Part shown: in pieces, positions 1-7,420 of the stretch
How positions within the stretch are numbered: the stretch's first letter is position 1
Layout: every line of letters starts with the position of its first letter
Assembly: GCF_947077775.1 (NCBI RefSeq)
Contig: NZ_CAMTTE010000001.1
Coordinates: 3,314,501 to 3,378,500, forward strand
Direction of reading: 5' to 3'
Source: Salinibacter pepae
GTDB lineage: Bacteria > Bacteroidota > Rhodothermia > Rhodothermales > Salinibacteraceae
DNA length: 64,000 nucleotides
The notes under the pieces: generated by a model
Databases searched by the model: none
Told to the model about the DNA's origin: nothing
Seen by the model: only the letters and a program-made list of their open reading frames with translations
Position numbers and translations under genes: made by a program

Positions 1-156
1 CTGCTCCGGGAGCAGCCGGACGTCCGAGGCCTCAGCGTGCCGGGCATGCCCGTCGGGTCCCCGGGCATGGAGCGGGGGAATCGGGTGGAACCGTACGAGG
101 TTGTGACGTTCACCCCATCGGGGGAGACCACGGTGTTTGCCCAATACGGACAGTAG
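1..156 (+). CDS. DUF411 domain metal-binding protein (C-terminal part)
   Basis: The gene is cut by the left edge; 51 codons remain, read in frame from base 1 to the TAG at 154-156. The translation contains VPGMPVGSPGME followed by PYEVVTF and TVFAQYG, which is the C-terminal signature of DUF411 proteins, small periplasmic proteins often found near copper-handling genes. The catalytic or metal site of this family is not established, so a copper role is only an association. The next gene starts 3 bases after the stop, so the two are probably co-transcribed. The N-terminus, including any signal peptide and the family's CxxC-type motif, lies outside the window. Confidence 0.8.
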   Translation: MLREQPDVRGLSVPGMPVGSPGMERGNRVEPYEVVTFTPSGETTVFAQYGQ

Positions 157-159
157 GCC

Positions 160-795
160 ATGTCTCGTCCCCCTTCCCGCCGCCGGATGATGTGCGCTCG
201 GGTTCTGCTACTGCTGTCCGTGACCGGGCTCGTCCTGGCCTGCGGGACGGGGCCATCGTCGGGGGGCTACGAGCAGGCCGTCATGCAGGACCGCGTGCAG
301 CGGGACATGCAGATGCGGGAGAAGGAGAGCGTACTGCCCCCCGGCCGCCGGGAGGCCTTCCGAGGGCTCAACTTCTACGAGGTGGACCCGGCCTACCGGT
401 ACACAGTGCCGCTCCGGCGGTTCGAGACGCCCGACACGGTGATGATCCCCGAGAGCACGGGCGATCTGCGCCCCCAGCAGCGGGTCGGGGAGGTCACGGT
501 GCCGCTCCCGGAGGGGCCGGAAGAGCTGGTCGTGTTTCGCGGCGAGGGCGATATGCCGCGCGGGCGACTGTGGATTCCGTTTGCCGACTCCACCAACCGC
601 CACGCCACGTACAAGGGAGGGCGCTATGTGGACCTGCGCCCGACCGATTCGGACTCGGTCGTGGTCGACTTCAACCGGGCGTACAATCCCACCTGCGCCT
701 ACAATCCGGACTTCGCGTGCCCGCTGCCGCCCCCGAAGAACCGAATCGCCGTGCCGGTGGGGGCGGGGGAGAAGCGCCCCACCTTCGGAGGATAG
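160..795 (+). CDS. DUF1684 domain lipoprotein
   Basis: 211 residues. The N-terminus has Arg residues, a hydrophobic stretch and a lipobox LVLAC near residue 28, so it is probably a lipoprotein anchored at the cell envelope. The mature part fits DUF1684: FRGLNFYEVD, a hydrophobic strand region, RLWIPFADSTN, the segment GGRYVDLRP, and the conserved block DFNRAYNPTCAYN with CPLPPPKNRI and AGEK near the C-terminus. DUF1684 proteins are widespread in Bacteroidota and their activity is unknown to me. It follows the DUF411 gene by 3 bases, suggesting a two-gene envelope operon. It is followed by the TPP riboswitch, so transcription of the next gene is probably separate. Confidence 0.85.
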   Translation: MSRPPSRRRMMCARVLLLLSVTGLVLACGTGPSSGGYEQAVMQDRVQRDMQMREKESVLPPGRREAFRGLNFYEVDPAYRYTVPLRRFETPDTVMIPESTGDLRPQQRVGEVTVPLPEGPEELVVFRGEGDMPRGRLWIPFADSTNRHATYKGGRYVDLRPTDSDSVVVDFNRAYNPTCAYNPDFACPLPPPKNRIAVPVGAGEKRPTFGG

Positions 796-801
796 GGCGA
801 A

Positions 802-830
802 TTGCATCTGCGAGCCGAGGCAAATACCTT
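802..830 (+). promoter_or_regulatory. Candidate promoter for the TPP-riboswitch transcript
   Basis: TTGCAT at 802-807 and TACCTT at 825-830 are separated by 17 bases, a sigma-70-like arrangement. The predicted start would be near 837, just before the conserved aptamer core. The -10 box is imperfect, so this is a weak call supported mainly by its position. Confidence 0.35.
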
Positions 831-836
831 GCAGGC

Positions 837-922
837 CTGGCCAGGGGTACCCGTTGCTCGTCGAGCACGGGCTGAGACATACCCTTCGAACCTGATCCGG
901 CTCGCACCGGCGCAGGAAGTGC
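837..922 (+). promoter_or_regulatory. TPP riboswitch (THI element)
   Basis: The conserved thiamin pyrophosphate aptamer core is present in order: AGGGGT at 843-848, a P3 stem (CCCGT with ACGGG around an inner GCTCG hairpin), CTGAGA, then ACCCTT pairing back to GGGT (P2), GAACCTGATCCGG, and CACCGGCGCAGGAAG, which forms P4 (CCTG/CAGG) and P5 (CCGG/CCGG). The P1 stem is short and I could not place it with certainty. Downstream, GTGC-TTCG-GCAC at 919-930 overlaps the aptamer's 3' end, and CGTC-CGGA-GACG at 931-942 would put the GGAGA in front of the ATG at 948 inside a hairpin. This suggests translational control; I see no U-rich terminator. Confidence 0.93.
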
Positions 923-947
923 TTCGGCACCGTCCGGAGACGCGTGC

Positions 948-1769
948 ATGAGCGACGTACCGTCTGGCTCTACCGTATTCCTCGTACCAGGAAGCCAGTC
1001 TCTCATGCGTGATCTCGACTCGCAAGTTGTCGTCATCACCGGGGCCAGCCGTGGGCTCGGCGCCGCCATTGCCCGGGCCTTCGGGCGGGAGGGCGCCCGC
1101 GTGGTGGTCAACTACTACCAGAGCCCGGATCGGGCCGAGGCCGTCGCCGCCGACATCGGCGACCGGGCCCTGCCCGTCCAGGCCGATGTGCGCGACCCGG
1201 ACGCCGTGCAGGCGATGATCGACACCGCCACGGGCCACTTCGGGGCGCCCGTCACGACCGCCGTCCACAATGCCCTGATCGACTACCAGTTCGACGCGGC
1301 ACATCGGGAGACCGCCGATACCATCGACTGGGCGGACTATCAGGCGCAGGTGGAGGGGTCGGTGAAGGGGGCCCTGCACCTGCTCCAGGCCTGCCTTCCC
1401 GAGATGCGGGCGGCGGGGGAGGGGCGGTTTGTGGGCATCAGCTCCAACCTCGTACAGGCCCCGGCCGTCCCGTACCACGACTACACCACCGGCAAGGCGG
1501 CCCTTCTCGGGTTCACGCGCAACATGGCGGGCGAGCTCGGAGCGGAGGGCATCACCGTGAACCTGGTGTCGGGCGGGCTGCTCGACGAGACGGACGCCAG
1601 CGCGGCCTCGTCGGACGCCGTGTTCGACGCCATCCGCCAGAACACCCCGCGCGGCACGGTGACCACCCCGGAGGAGGTGGCCGACGCGGTGCTCTTCTTC
1701 GCGTCCCCCTGGGCCCGGGCCGTCACGGGGCAGAACCTGATCGTGGACGGCGGCCTCGTGATGCAGTAG
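948..1769 (+). CDS. SDR family oxidoreductase under TPP riboswitch control
   Basis: 273 residues. Classical short-chain dehydrogenase/reductase: the nucleotide-binding TGASRGLGAA motif lies at residues 31-40, the catalytic Ser in GISSN, and the YxxxK pair in YTTGK. The usual NNAG is replaced by VHNA. The C-terminal VTGQNLIVDGG fits FabG-like SDRs, so it is commonly labelled 3-oxoacyl-ACP reductase, but the substrate is unknown. The start at 948 sits 7 bases after GGAGA and inside the riboswitch expression platform; an alternative ATG at 1005, with AGGAAG upstream, gives a more typical SDR N-terminus. Control by thiamin pyrophosphate suggests a role in thiamin synthesis, salvage or precursor metabolism. 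That is inference from the leader only. Confidence 0.9.
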   Translation: MSDVPSGSTVFLVPGSQSLMRDLDSQVVVITGASRGLGAAIARAFGREGARVVVNYYQSPDRAEAVAADIGDRALPVQADVRDPDAVQAMIDTATGHFGAPVTTAVHNALIDYQFDAAHRETADTIDWADYQAQVEGSVKGALHLLQACLPEMRAAGEGRFVGISSNLVQAPAVPYHDYTTGKAALLGFTRNMAGELGAEGITVNLVSGGLLDETDASAASSDAVFDAIRQNTPRGTVTTPEEVADAVLFFASPWARAVTGQNLIVDGGLVMQ

Positions 1770-1811
1770 CCCCCGCCCGAATCGTGCTCCCCTCACCTCC
1801 ATCCCGCGCTC

Positions 1812-2513
1812 GTGATTCTTCTTGCCCTCGAAACCGCAACTTCCACCTGTGGCGCGGCCGTCCTGGACGGCGACACGGTGGTTGCGGAGGCCCACCTCCA
1901 CCGCCCCCGTGTGCACGCCGAGCGCCTGACCCCGCTGGTCGAAGATGTGCTCGACCACGCCGACGCGACGCCGGCGGCCCTGGATGCCGTGGCCGCATCG
2001 ATGGGGCCGGGGTCGTACACGGGCCTCCGCATCGGGGTGAGCACGGCAAAGGGATGGGCGCTGTCCACCGACGCGGCGTTCGTGGGGGTGCCGACGCTGG
2101 CGGCCTACGCCGCCCAACTGCGTCCGGTCGCCGCGCCCGGAGATGTAGTGTGCGCACTGCTCGACGCCCGTCGGGACGAGGTGTACGCCGGGGCGTACCG
2201 GCGAACGATCGAGGGAATGGAGGAGCACGCGTCCCCGACGGCGCTGCCGGTCGACGACCTGTCCGGCTGGGTGGGGAGGGTGGACGGGCGGCTGTGGCTC
2301 GTCGGGGACGGGGCGCCGAAGAGTCGGGCGGCTCTCGGCGACGCGTTCACGTGCACGGTGCTCCCCGCCGACGAGAGGCCCCCGTCGGCGGGGGGGGTGG
2401 CCCGCTGCGGCCGCCGGCAGCTTGCGATGCACGGCCCCGACGACATGGCGACGGTCGAACCGTTGTACGTAAAAGACGTGCATGCCACCCCGGCCCCGTC
2501 CCCCTTCGACTGA
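1812..2513 (+). CDS. tsaB: tRNA threonylcarbamoyladenosine biosynthesis protein TsaB
   Basis: 233 residues, GTG start at 1812. TsaB is the non-catalytic ASKHA-fold partner that binds TsaD in the complex making t6A37 in tRNAs that read ANN codons. The family hallmarks are visible: N-terminal LLALETATSTCGAAVL, HAERLTPLV, and MGPGSYTGLRIG near residue 66-77, followed by AKGWAL. Its C-terminal half is divergent, as usual. It starts 42 bases after the SDR gene on the same strand and may be co-transcribed with it, which would put it downstream of the TPP riboswitch. There is no Shine-Dalgarno in its C-rich leader. Confidence 0.93.
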   Translation: MILLALETATSTCGAAVLDGDTVVAEAHLHRPRVHAERLTPLVEDVLDHADATPAALDAVAASMGPGSYTGLRIGVSTAKGWALSTDAAFVGVPTLAAYAAQLRPVAAPGDVVCALLDARRDEVYAGAYRRTIEGMEEHASPTALPVDDLSGWVGRVDGRLWLVGDGAPKSRAALGDAFTCTVLPADERPPSAGGVARCGRRQLAMHGPDDMATVEPLYVKDVHATPAPSPFD

Positions 2514-2626
2514 GTTTCGTTTGGACTTTACGGGCGGCGTTTCTGATTTTCTGCTAGGGCGATCCCCGCCCCCTGGGCCCCCTGCTGGTTCGCACACGAT
2601 TTTTCCCACTCGTCACCTCCCCTGCT

Positions 2627-3472
2627 ATGCCCTGGTTTCGGCGCGAGAAGGCCGGCATTCGTACCACCCGCGAAGAACAGAATGAAATGCCGGAGGGGCA
2701 GTGGGTGAAGTGCCCGGAGACCGGCGAAATCACCAACCGGCGCGAACTGGAAGAAAACCTGCTCGTCTTCCCCGGGTCGGGGTACCACTTCGGGATGGAC
2801 AGCCACCAGTACTTCGGCTTCCTGTTTGACGACGGCGACTACGACCTGCACGACACCGACCTCCGCTCGGTGGACGCCCTCAATTTTGAGGACCGCAAGC
2901 CCTACAGCCAGCGGCTGGAGAGCGCCGTGGAGGAGACGGGCCAAAACGAGGCCGTTCAGGCGGCCACCGGCTCCGTTGGGGGACATCCCGTGTCGATGGC
3001 GGGCATGGACTTTAGCTTCATTGGGGGATCGATGGGATCGGTCGTTGGGGAAACTGTGGCCCGGGCGATCAAGCGCGCCTACACGGAGGGCATGCCGCTT
3101 ATTACCATTGCCCAGAGCGGCGGGGCCCGCATGATGGAAGGGGCCCTCAGCCTCATGCAGATGGCCAAGACGAGTGCGCACCTTACCCGGCTCGACGAGG
3201 CGGGGCTGCCGTTCATCTCCATCCTAACGCACCCCACCACGGGCGGCGTCACGGCCTCCTTCGCAATGCTCGGGGACATCCACATCGCCGAGCCGGACGC
3301 GCTGATCGGGTTTGCCGGGCCGCGCGTGATCCGGGAAACGATTGGGTCCGATCTGCCGGAGGGGTTCCAGAAGTCGGAGTTTTTGCAGGAGCACGGGTTC
3401 GTCGACATGATCGTGGACCGGCGTCGCCTCCGCCGTCGCATCATCCGGCTGCTCAACCTCCTGATGGAGTAG
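2627..3472 (+). CDS. accD: Acetyl-CoA carboxylase carboxyltransferase subunit beta (zinc ribbon degenerate)
   Basis: 281 residues, about the normal AccD length. AccD pairs with AccA to move the carboxyl group from biotin to acetyl-CoA, giving malonyl-CoA for fatty acid synthesis. The carboxyltransferase core is intact: FIGGSMGSVVGE, the oxyanion segment QSGGARMMEGALSLMQMAKT, and HPTTGGVTASFAMLGD followed by IGFAGPRVI. The N-terminal zinc ribbon, normally four Cys in two CxxC pairs, keeps only Cys29; the other three positions read Thr32, Phe48 and Ser51 in an otherwise well-aligned segment (WVKCPETGE and VFPGSGYH). Zinc is therefore probably not bound. The leader is C-rich without a Shine-Dalgarno. 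Confidence 0.95.
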   Translation: MPWFRREKAGIRTTREEQNEMPEGQWVKCPETGEITNRRELEENLLVFPGSGYHFGMDSHQYFGFLFDDGDYDLHDTDLRSVDALNFEDRKPYSQRLESAVEETGQNEAVQAATGSVGGHPVSMAGMDFSFIGGSMGSVVGETVARAIKRAYTEGMPLITIAQSGGARMMEGALSLMQMAKTSAHLTRLDEAGLPFISILTHPTTGGVTASFAMLGDIHIAEPDALIGFAGPRVIRETIGSDLPEGFQKSEFLQEHGFVDMIVDRRRLRRRIIRLLNLLME

Positions 3473-3503
3473 GCTGCCCCCTCCATTTTCGCCCCGTCTT
3501 GGT

Positions 3504-3542
3504 GCCGGCCTCCGCTCGTTGAGACCGGCCCTTTATTTTTTT
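3504..3542 (+). terminator. Intrinsic terminator after accD
   Basis: GCCGGCCTC at 3504-3512 pairs with GAGACCGGC at 3521-3529 (one C-A mismatch) around an 8-base loop, followed by CCTTTATTTTTTT. It lies 32 bases after the accD stop. Confidence 0.8.
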
Positions 3543-3820
3543 GTGCGGCGAAACGTTATCCTTCCCGACGGGCAGAGAAGATTGGTCGGGTCCCGTCCCG
3601 ACCCGCCACCTCCAGACCGGGAGGCCCTCTGCGTGGGGGCCGGACATCAGGCCACGATCGGACCGTGAAAGGCCTTCCCGAGCGCCCAGGTCTCATTACG
3701 AGGGTGTGAAGAATGCCTGGTGGCATCTCCGAAACCCCATCGACGGAGATGGCTATCATGGAATGTCGTTCGGTCTTGATTCTCGCTTCGTACTTTCCGC
3801 GGATACCTCCTCCGATCCTC
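3543..3820. other. Intergenic leader before the propeller cluster
   Basis: No gene is supported here. It holds a 7-bp hairpin (GGTCGGG at 3584-3590 with CCCGACC at 3597-3603, loop TCCCGT) without a T-run, so probably a leader structure, not a terminator. An in-frame ATG at 3713 would extend the next gene by 36 residues, but that extension has no signal-peptide character and the ATG at 3821 does. Confidence 0.5.
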
Positions 3821-6211
3821 ATGAAACGAATATCGCTCCTCCTCAGCATCGCACTTTGTCTCGTGGTCTGGGGCCTCCCCGCTTCGGCCCAGACGACGCC
3901 CACCGGTTCGGCCGTTCAGATGAACGGCTTTAGCCGTGCCCTGGATGTGGAGGGCGACCGGGTGTTCGTTGGGGAATCGCAGAACATCCACACCCCTGGG
4001 CGGGTGTACGTCTACGAAGACGAAATGGACGGCTGGACGGAAGCCGCCTACTTCGAGGCGACCGACGGTGAAGTCGGCGACAGCTTTGGCTCGGCCCTCG
4101 ACGCGGCGGGCGATCAGGTCGTTGTGGGGGCCCCGTCGGCCAACGCTGCCTACGTGTTTGAACCGGGCGCGGACGGGTGGGCCCAGAGCGCCCGCCTGAC
4201 GGCTGCCGACAGCACCTCGGACTTCGGGCAGAGCGTGGTGCTGGACGGCGATCGGCTCTTCGTCGGTACCTCCGCGACCGTGTCGATGACGGAGGGGGAC
4301 ACGCTGACGACTGGTGCCGTCCACGTCTTCGAGCGGCAGGACGGGACTTGGCAACAGACCGAAACGCTCCGGAGTGAGAAGGTGGGGGCGGACGCCGGGT
4401 TTGCGAGTGCCCTGCTCACGTCCGGGGACCACCTGCTCGCCACGGCGCCGCAGCACGAGGGAGGGGCCGTCGTGGCCTTCCACCAGGGCACCGACGGCTG
4501 GACGGAGCTCCAGACCATCACGCCCGGAGAGCTAAGCAGCAACGCCCGATTTGGTACGGCGATCGAGGCGGTCGGGGATCAGGTGCTCGTCGGCGCCCCG
4601 CGGGCCTACGACGCAACGGGGCTGGCGTACACCCTCTCGTTCGACGCGGAGGCGGAGAGCTGGACCGTCGACGGCCGGCTTCTTCCGTTCGACGGTGCAT
4701 CCCGTCACCTCTTCGGGGCGGCCTTCGCCTACAACGGCACGGACCTGTGGGTCGGGGCGCCGGGCGCGTCGGACCGGAGCGGGGCCCTCTACCGCTACGG
4801 ACACAGCGAGGGGGCCTGGACCGGCGTCACCCGGGTGACGCACCCCGGGACGGAATCCGGCAATGGACTGGGGGCTACGCTCGCAGGCAATGAGGACGTG
4901 CTTGCGACGGGGCTGCCAGGGGACGACCACGGAGCCGGCACGATGGGGCTCTACGCCATCGCGTCCGGCGAGTGGACTCGCACGACCCCCATTGCCCCCT
5001 CGACCGGACAGGCCCTCAGTGCCATGACGGGCGAGGAGCGAGACTGCACGGACGGCAGCGTCGCCCAGTTCTCCTGTGAAGGCGTCGACATGAAATCCTT
5101 CCTCCCCATCAAGGCCATTGGCGGTGAGCGCGGCATCAGCCTGAACGACATCTGGGGCTGGACCGACCCGGAGACGGGAACGGAGTACGCCCTCGTAGGC
5201 CGGACCGACGGAACGGCCTTCGTGGACGTGAGCAACCCAACCAATCCGCGATTCGTGGGCGAACTGCCGCTGACGGAGGGCGCCCGGATTAACTCCTGGC
5301 GGGACATCAAGGTCTACGACAACCACGCGTTCGTGGTGGCGGACAACGCCGGGGATCACGGCATGCAGGTCTTCGACCTGACCCGTCTCCGCGACGTGGA
5401 CGCCGACCAGATGCCCGTGACGTTCGACCACGACACCCTCTACGATCAGGTCAACAGCGTCCACAACGTGGTCATCAACGAGCAGACGGGCTACGCCTAC
5501 GCCGTGGGCAGTAGCGGCGGCGGCAAGACCTGTGGCGGCGGGCTCCACATGATCAACATTCAGGACCCACTCAATCCCACCTTTGAGGGCTGCTTCTCCG
5601 ACCCCTCCACGGGCCGCTCCGGCACCGGCTACAGCCACGATGCCCAGTGTGTCGTCTACGAAGGCCCGGATCCCGAGTATCAGGGCCGCGAGATCTGCGT
5701 CGGCTCCAACGAGACGGCGATCAGCGTCGCGGACGTCACCAACAAGGACAGCACCTCGGCCATCTCGACGGCCTCGTACCCGGATTACGGCTACGTTCAC
5801 CAGGGCTGGTTCGACGAACAGCAGCGCTACTTTTACCAGAACGACGAGCTGGACGAGCTGCAGGGCAAGGCGGGTCAGACCCGGACGCTGGTGTGGGACA
5901 TGAAGGACCTCGACAACCCGAAGCTGGTGAACCAGCTGTACCTGTCCAACGAGTCCTCCGACCACAACCTTTACGTGCGGGGCACCACGATGTACCAGTC
6001 CAACTACAAAAGTGGACTGCGCATCCTCGACATCAGCGACCGCGAAAGCCCAGAAGAGGTGGCCCACTTCGACACGCAGCCGTACGACAGCAATGAGGCG
6101 GGCTTCCAGGGCTCCTGGAGCAACTACCCGTACTTCGAAAGCGGCATCATCATCGTGTCGAGCATTGGCGAGGGCCTGTTCGTGTTGGAGGAATCACAGC
6201 AGGAGCTCTAG
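3821..6211 (+). CDS. Secreted protein: FG-GAP-like propeller plus choice-of-anchor B domain
   Basis: 796 residues from the ATG at 3821, chosen because it opens a clear signal peptide (MKRISLLLSIALCLVVWG, cleavage near ASAQ). The N-terminal ~380 residues repeat units such as DRVFVG, DQVVVGAP, DRLFVGT, DQVLVGAP and DLWVGAPG about every 50-60 residues, resembling integrin-like FG-GAP propeller blades. From about residue 395 it matches the choice-of-anchor B family: ISLNDIWGWTDPETGTEYALVG, FVDVSNPTNPRFVG, NSVHNVVINEQTGYAYAVG, GYSHDAQCVVY, YGYVHQGWFDEQQRYF, SDHNLYVRG and SGLRILDIS. Despite the family name I see no C-terminal sorting domain; it ends VLEESQQEL. Function unknown; surface or secreted. 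Confidence 0.85.
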   Translation: MKRISLLLSIALCLVVWGLPASAQTTPTGSAVQMNGFSRALDVEGDRVFVGESQNIHTPGRVYVYEDEMDGWTEAAYFEATDGEVGDSFGSALDAAGDQVVVGAPSANAAYVFEPGADGWAQSARLTAADSTSDFGQSVVLDGDRLFVGTSATVSMTEGDTLTTGAVHVFERQDGTWQQTETLRSEKVGADAGFASALLTSGDHLLATAPQHEGGAVVAFHQGTDGWTELQTITPGELSSNARFGTAIEAVGDQVLVGAPRAYDATGLAYTLSFDAEAESWTVDGRLLPFDGASRHLFGAAFAYNGTDLWVGAPGASDRSGALYRYGHSEGAWTGVTRVTHPGTESGNGLGATLAGNEDVLATGLPGDDHGAGTMGLYAIASGEWTRTTPIAPSTGQALSAMTGEERDCTDGSVAQFSCEGVDMKSFLPIKAIGGERGISLNDIWGWTDPETGTEYALVGRTDGTAFVDVSNPTNPRFVGELPLTEGARINSWRDIKVYDNHAFVVADNAGDHGMQVFDLTRLRDVDADQMPVTFDHDTLYDQVNSVHNVVINEQTGYAYAVGSSGGGKTCGGGLHMINIQDPLNPTFEGCFSDPSTGRSGTGYSHDAQCVVYEGPDPEYQGREICVGSNETAISVADVTNKDSTSAISTASYPDYGYVHQGWFDEQQRYFYQNDELDELQGKAGQTRTLVWDMKDLDNPKLVNQLYLSNESSDHNLYVRGTTMYQSNYKSGLRILDISDRESPEEVAHFDTQPYDSNEAGFQGSWSNYPYFESGIIIVSSIGEGLFVLEESQQEL

Positions 6212-6295
6212 AACAGGGTGTCGGGGCCCGCGGCGGCATCGTCCGCGCGGCCGCACTGGTTTGATTTTCCCGAACCGATATTCTCACGCGTGATC

Positions 6296-7369
6296 ATGCG
6301 TCGTTTCCTTTCGCTTTTGATCGTCGGCATGCTCCTGTGCGCCACACTTCCGGCGTGGGGGCAGGCCTCAAGCCCGAAGCTGTACGTGTGCAATCAGGGC
6401 GAGGCCACCGTCTCGGTGATCGACATGGCGTCGATGGCCGTCGAGACGACCGTTGACCTCAAGGAACGCGGGTTCTCGGAGAACGCGAAGCCGCACCACG
6501 TCGTGGCCGAGCCCGACGGGAGCCACTGGTACGTGAGCCTGATCGGGGCGAACACGATCCTCAAGATAAACCGGCAGAATGAGATCGTTGCGCGCCTCGA
6601 CGACTTCGAGGTGCCGGGGCTTCTGGCCCTCGATCCGTCGAAGGACGTGCTGTACGCGGGCCGATCGATGAGCGCCGTGAACCCGCCGAAGAGCCTGGGC
6701 ATGATTCAGCGGTCCGACATGGAGATCATGGAACGGGTCGGGACGTTTTTTCCGCGTCCTCATCCCCTGGCCGTGACGCCAAACGGGGAGCACGCCTTCA
6801 TTGCGAGCCTGGGCACCAACCAGTTGATGGGCATCAACACGGACACGCGCGAGACGCAGCTGACGCGGCTGGAGGGGACGACCCAAACCCCGGTCCAGTT
6901 TGCGGCGACGGCCGACGGGGCAACGCTCATTGCCGGGGGCCAGAAGACGGGCCAGCTCCTCGTGTTCGACGCCAGTGAAGCCCCGTCCCTGTCCGTGACC
7001 GACACCCTCGCGGTGGGGAGCCAGCCGTGGCATCCCGTCATCGGTCGCCAAAGCGGCCTGGCTTACGTCCCGAACAAGATGTCGAACTCGATTAGTGTGG
7101 TGGACGTCGACAACGCGTCGGTGCAGGCTACGATTCGGGGGGACGGCCTCGCCCAGCCCCACGGCACGGTCCTCTCGGCCGACGGACGGCATCTCTTCGT
7201 GTCCAACAACAACCGCGAGGGCACCTACGAGCCCCGTGGAGACAATCCCGAGGCCGGAACGGTGACGGTGATCGACACGCGAACCAACGAGATCGTGAAG
7301 GTAATCGAGGTGGGGACTTATCCCACCGGGGTTGGCACCTTTGGCGGGGCGCAGCCCACTGGCTCCTAG
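6296..7369 (+). CDS. YVTN/YncE-type beta-propeller secreted protein
   Basis: 357 residues from the ATG at 6296, which begins a signal peptide (RRFLSLLIVGMLLCATLPAWGQA). The mature protein is built of repeats typical of YVTN-family seven-bladed propellers: LYVCNQGEATVSVIDMAS, HHVVAEPDG, HPLAVTPNGEHAFIAS, GLAYVPNKMSNSISVVDVD, PHGTVLSADGRHLFVSNNN and GTVTVIDTRTNEIVKVIEVG. No catalytic residues are assignable; such propellers usually bind ligands or proteins, and YncE itself is periplasmic. It lies 84 bases after the preceding propeller gene and 51 before the next, all on the same strand, so the three probably form one secreted-protein cluster. Confidence 0.85.
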   Translation: MRRFLSLLIVGMLLCATLPAWGQASSPKLYVCNQGEATVSVIDMASMAVETTVDLKERGFSENAKPHHVVAEPDGSHWYVSLIGANTILKINRQNEIVARLDDFEVPGLLALDPSKDVLYAGRSMSAVNPPKSLGMIQRSDMEIMERVGTFFPRPHPLAVTPNGEHAFIASLGTNQLMGINTDTRETQLTRLEGTTQTPVQFAATADGATLIAGGQKTGQLLVFDASEAPSLSVTDTLAVGSQPWHPVIGRQSGLAYVPNKMSNSISVVDVDNASVQATIRGDGLAQPHGTVLSADGRHLFVSNNNREGTYEPRGDNPEAGTVTVIDTRTNEIVKVIEVGTYPTGVGTFGGAQPTGS

Positions 7370-7420
7370 CGGCCGGTCGAATCCTCGTGCTCCGCTGACG
7401 TGACTGCCCTTGTCGTCTCG

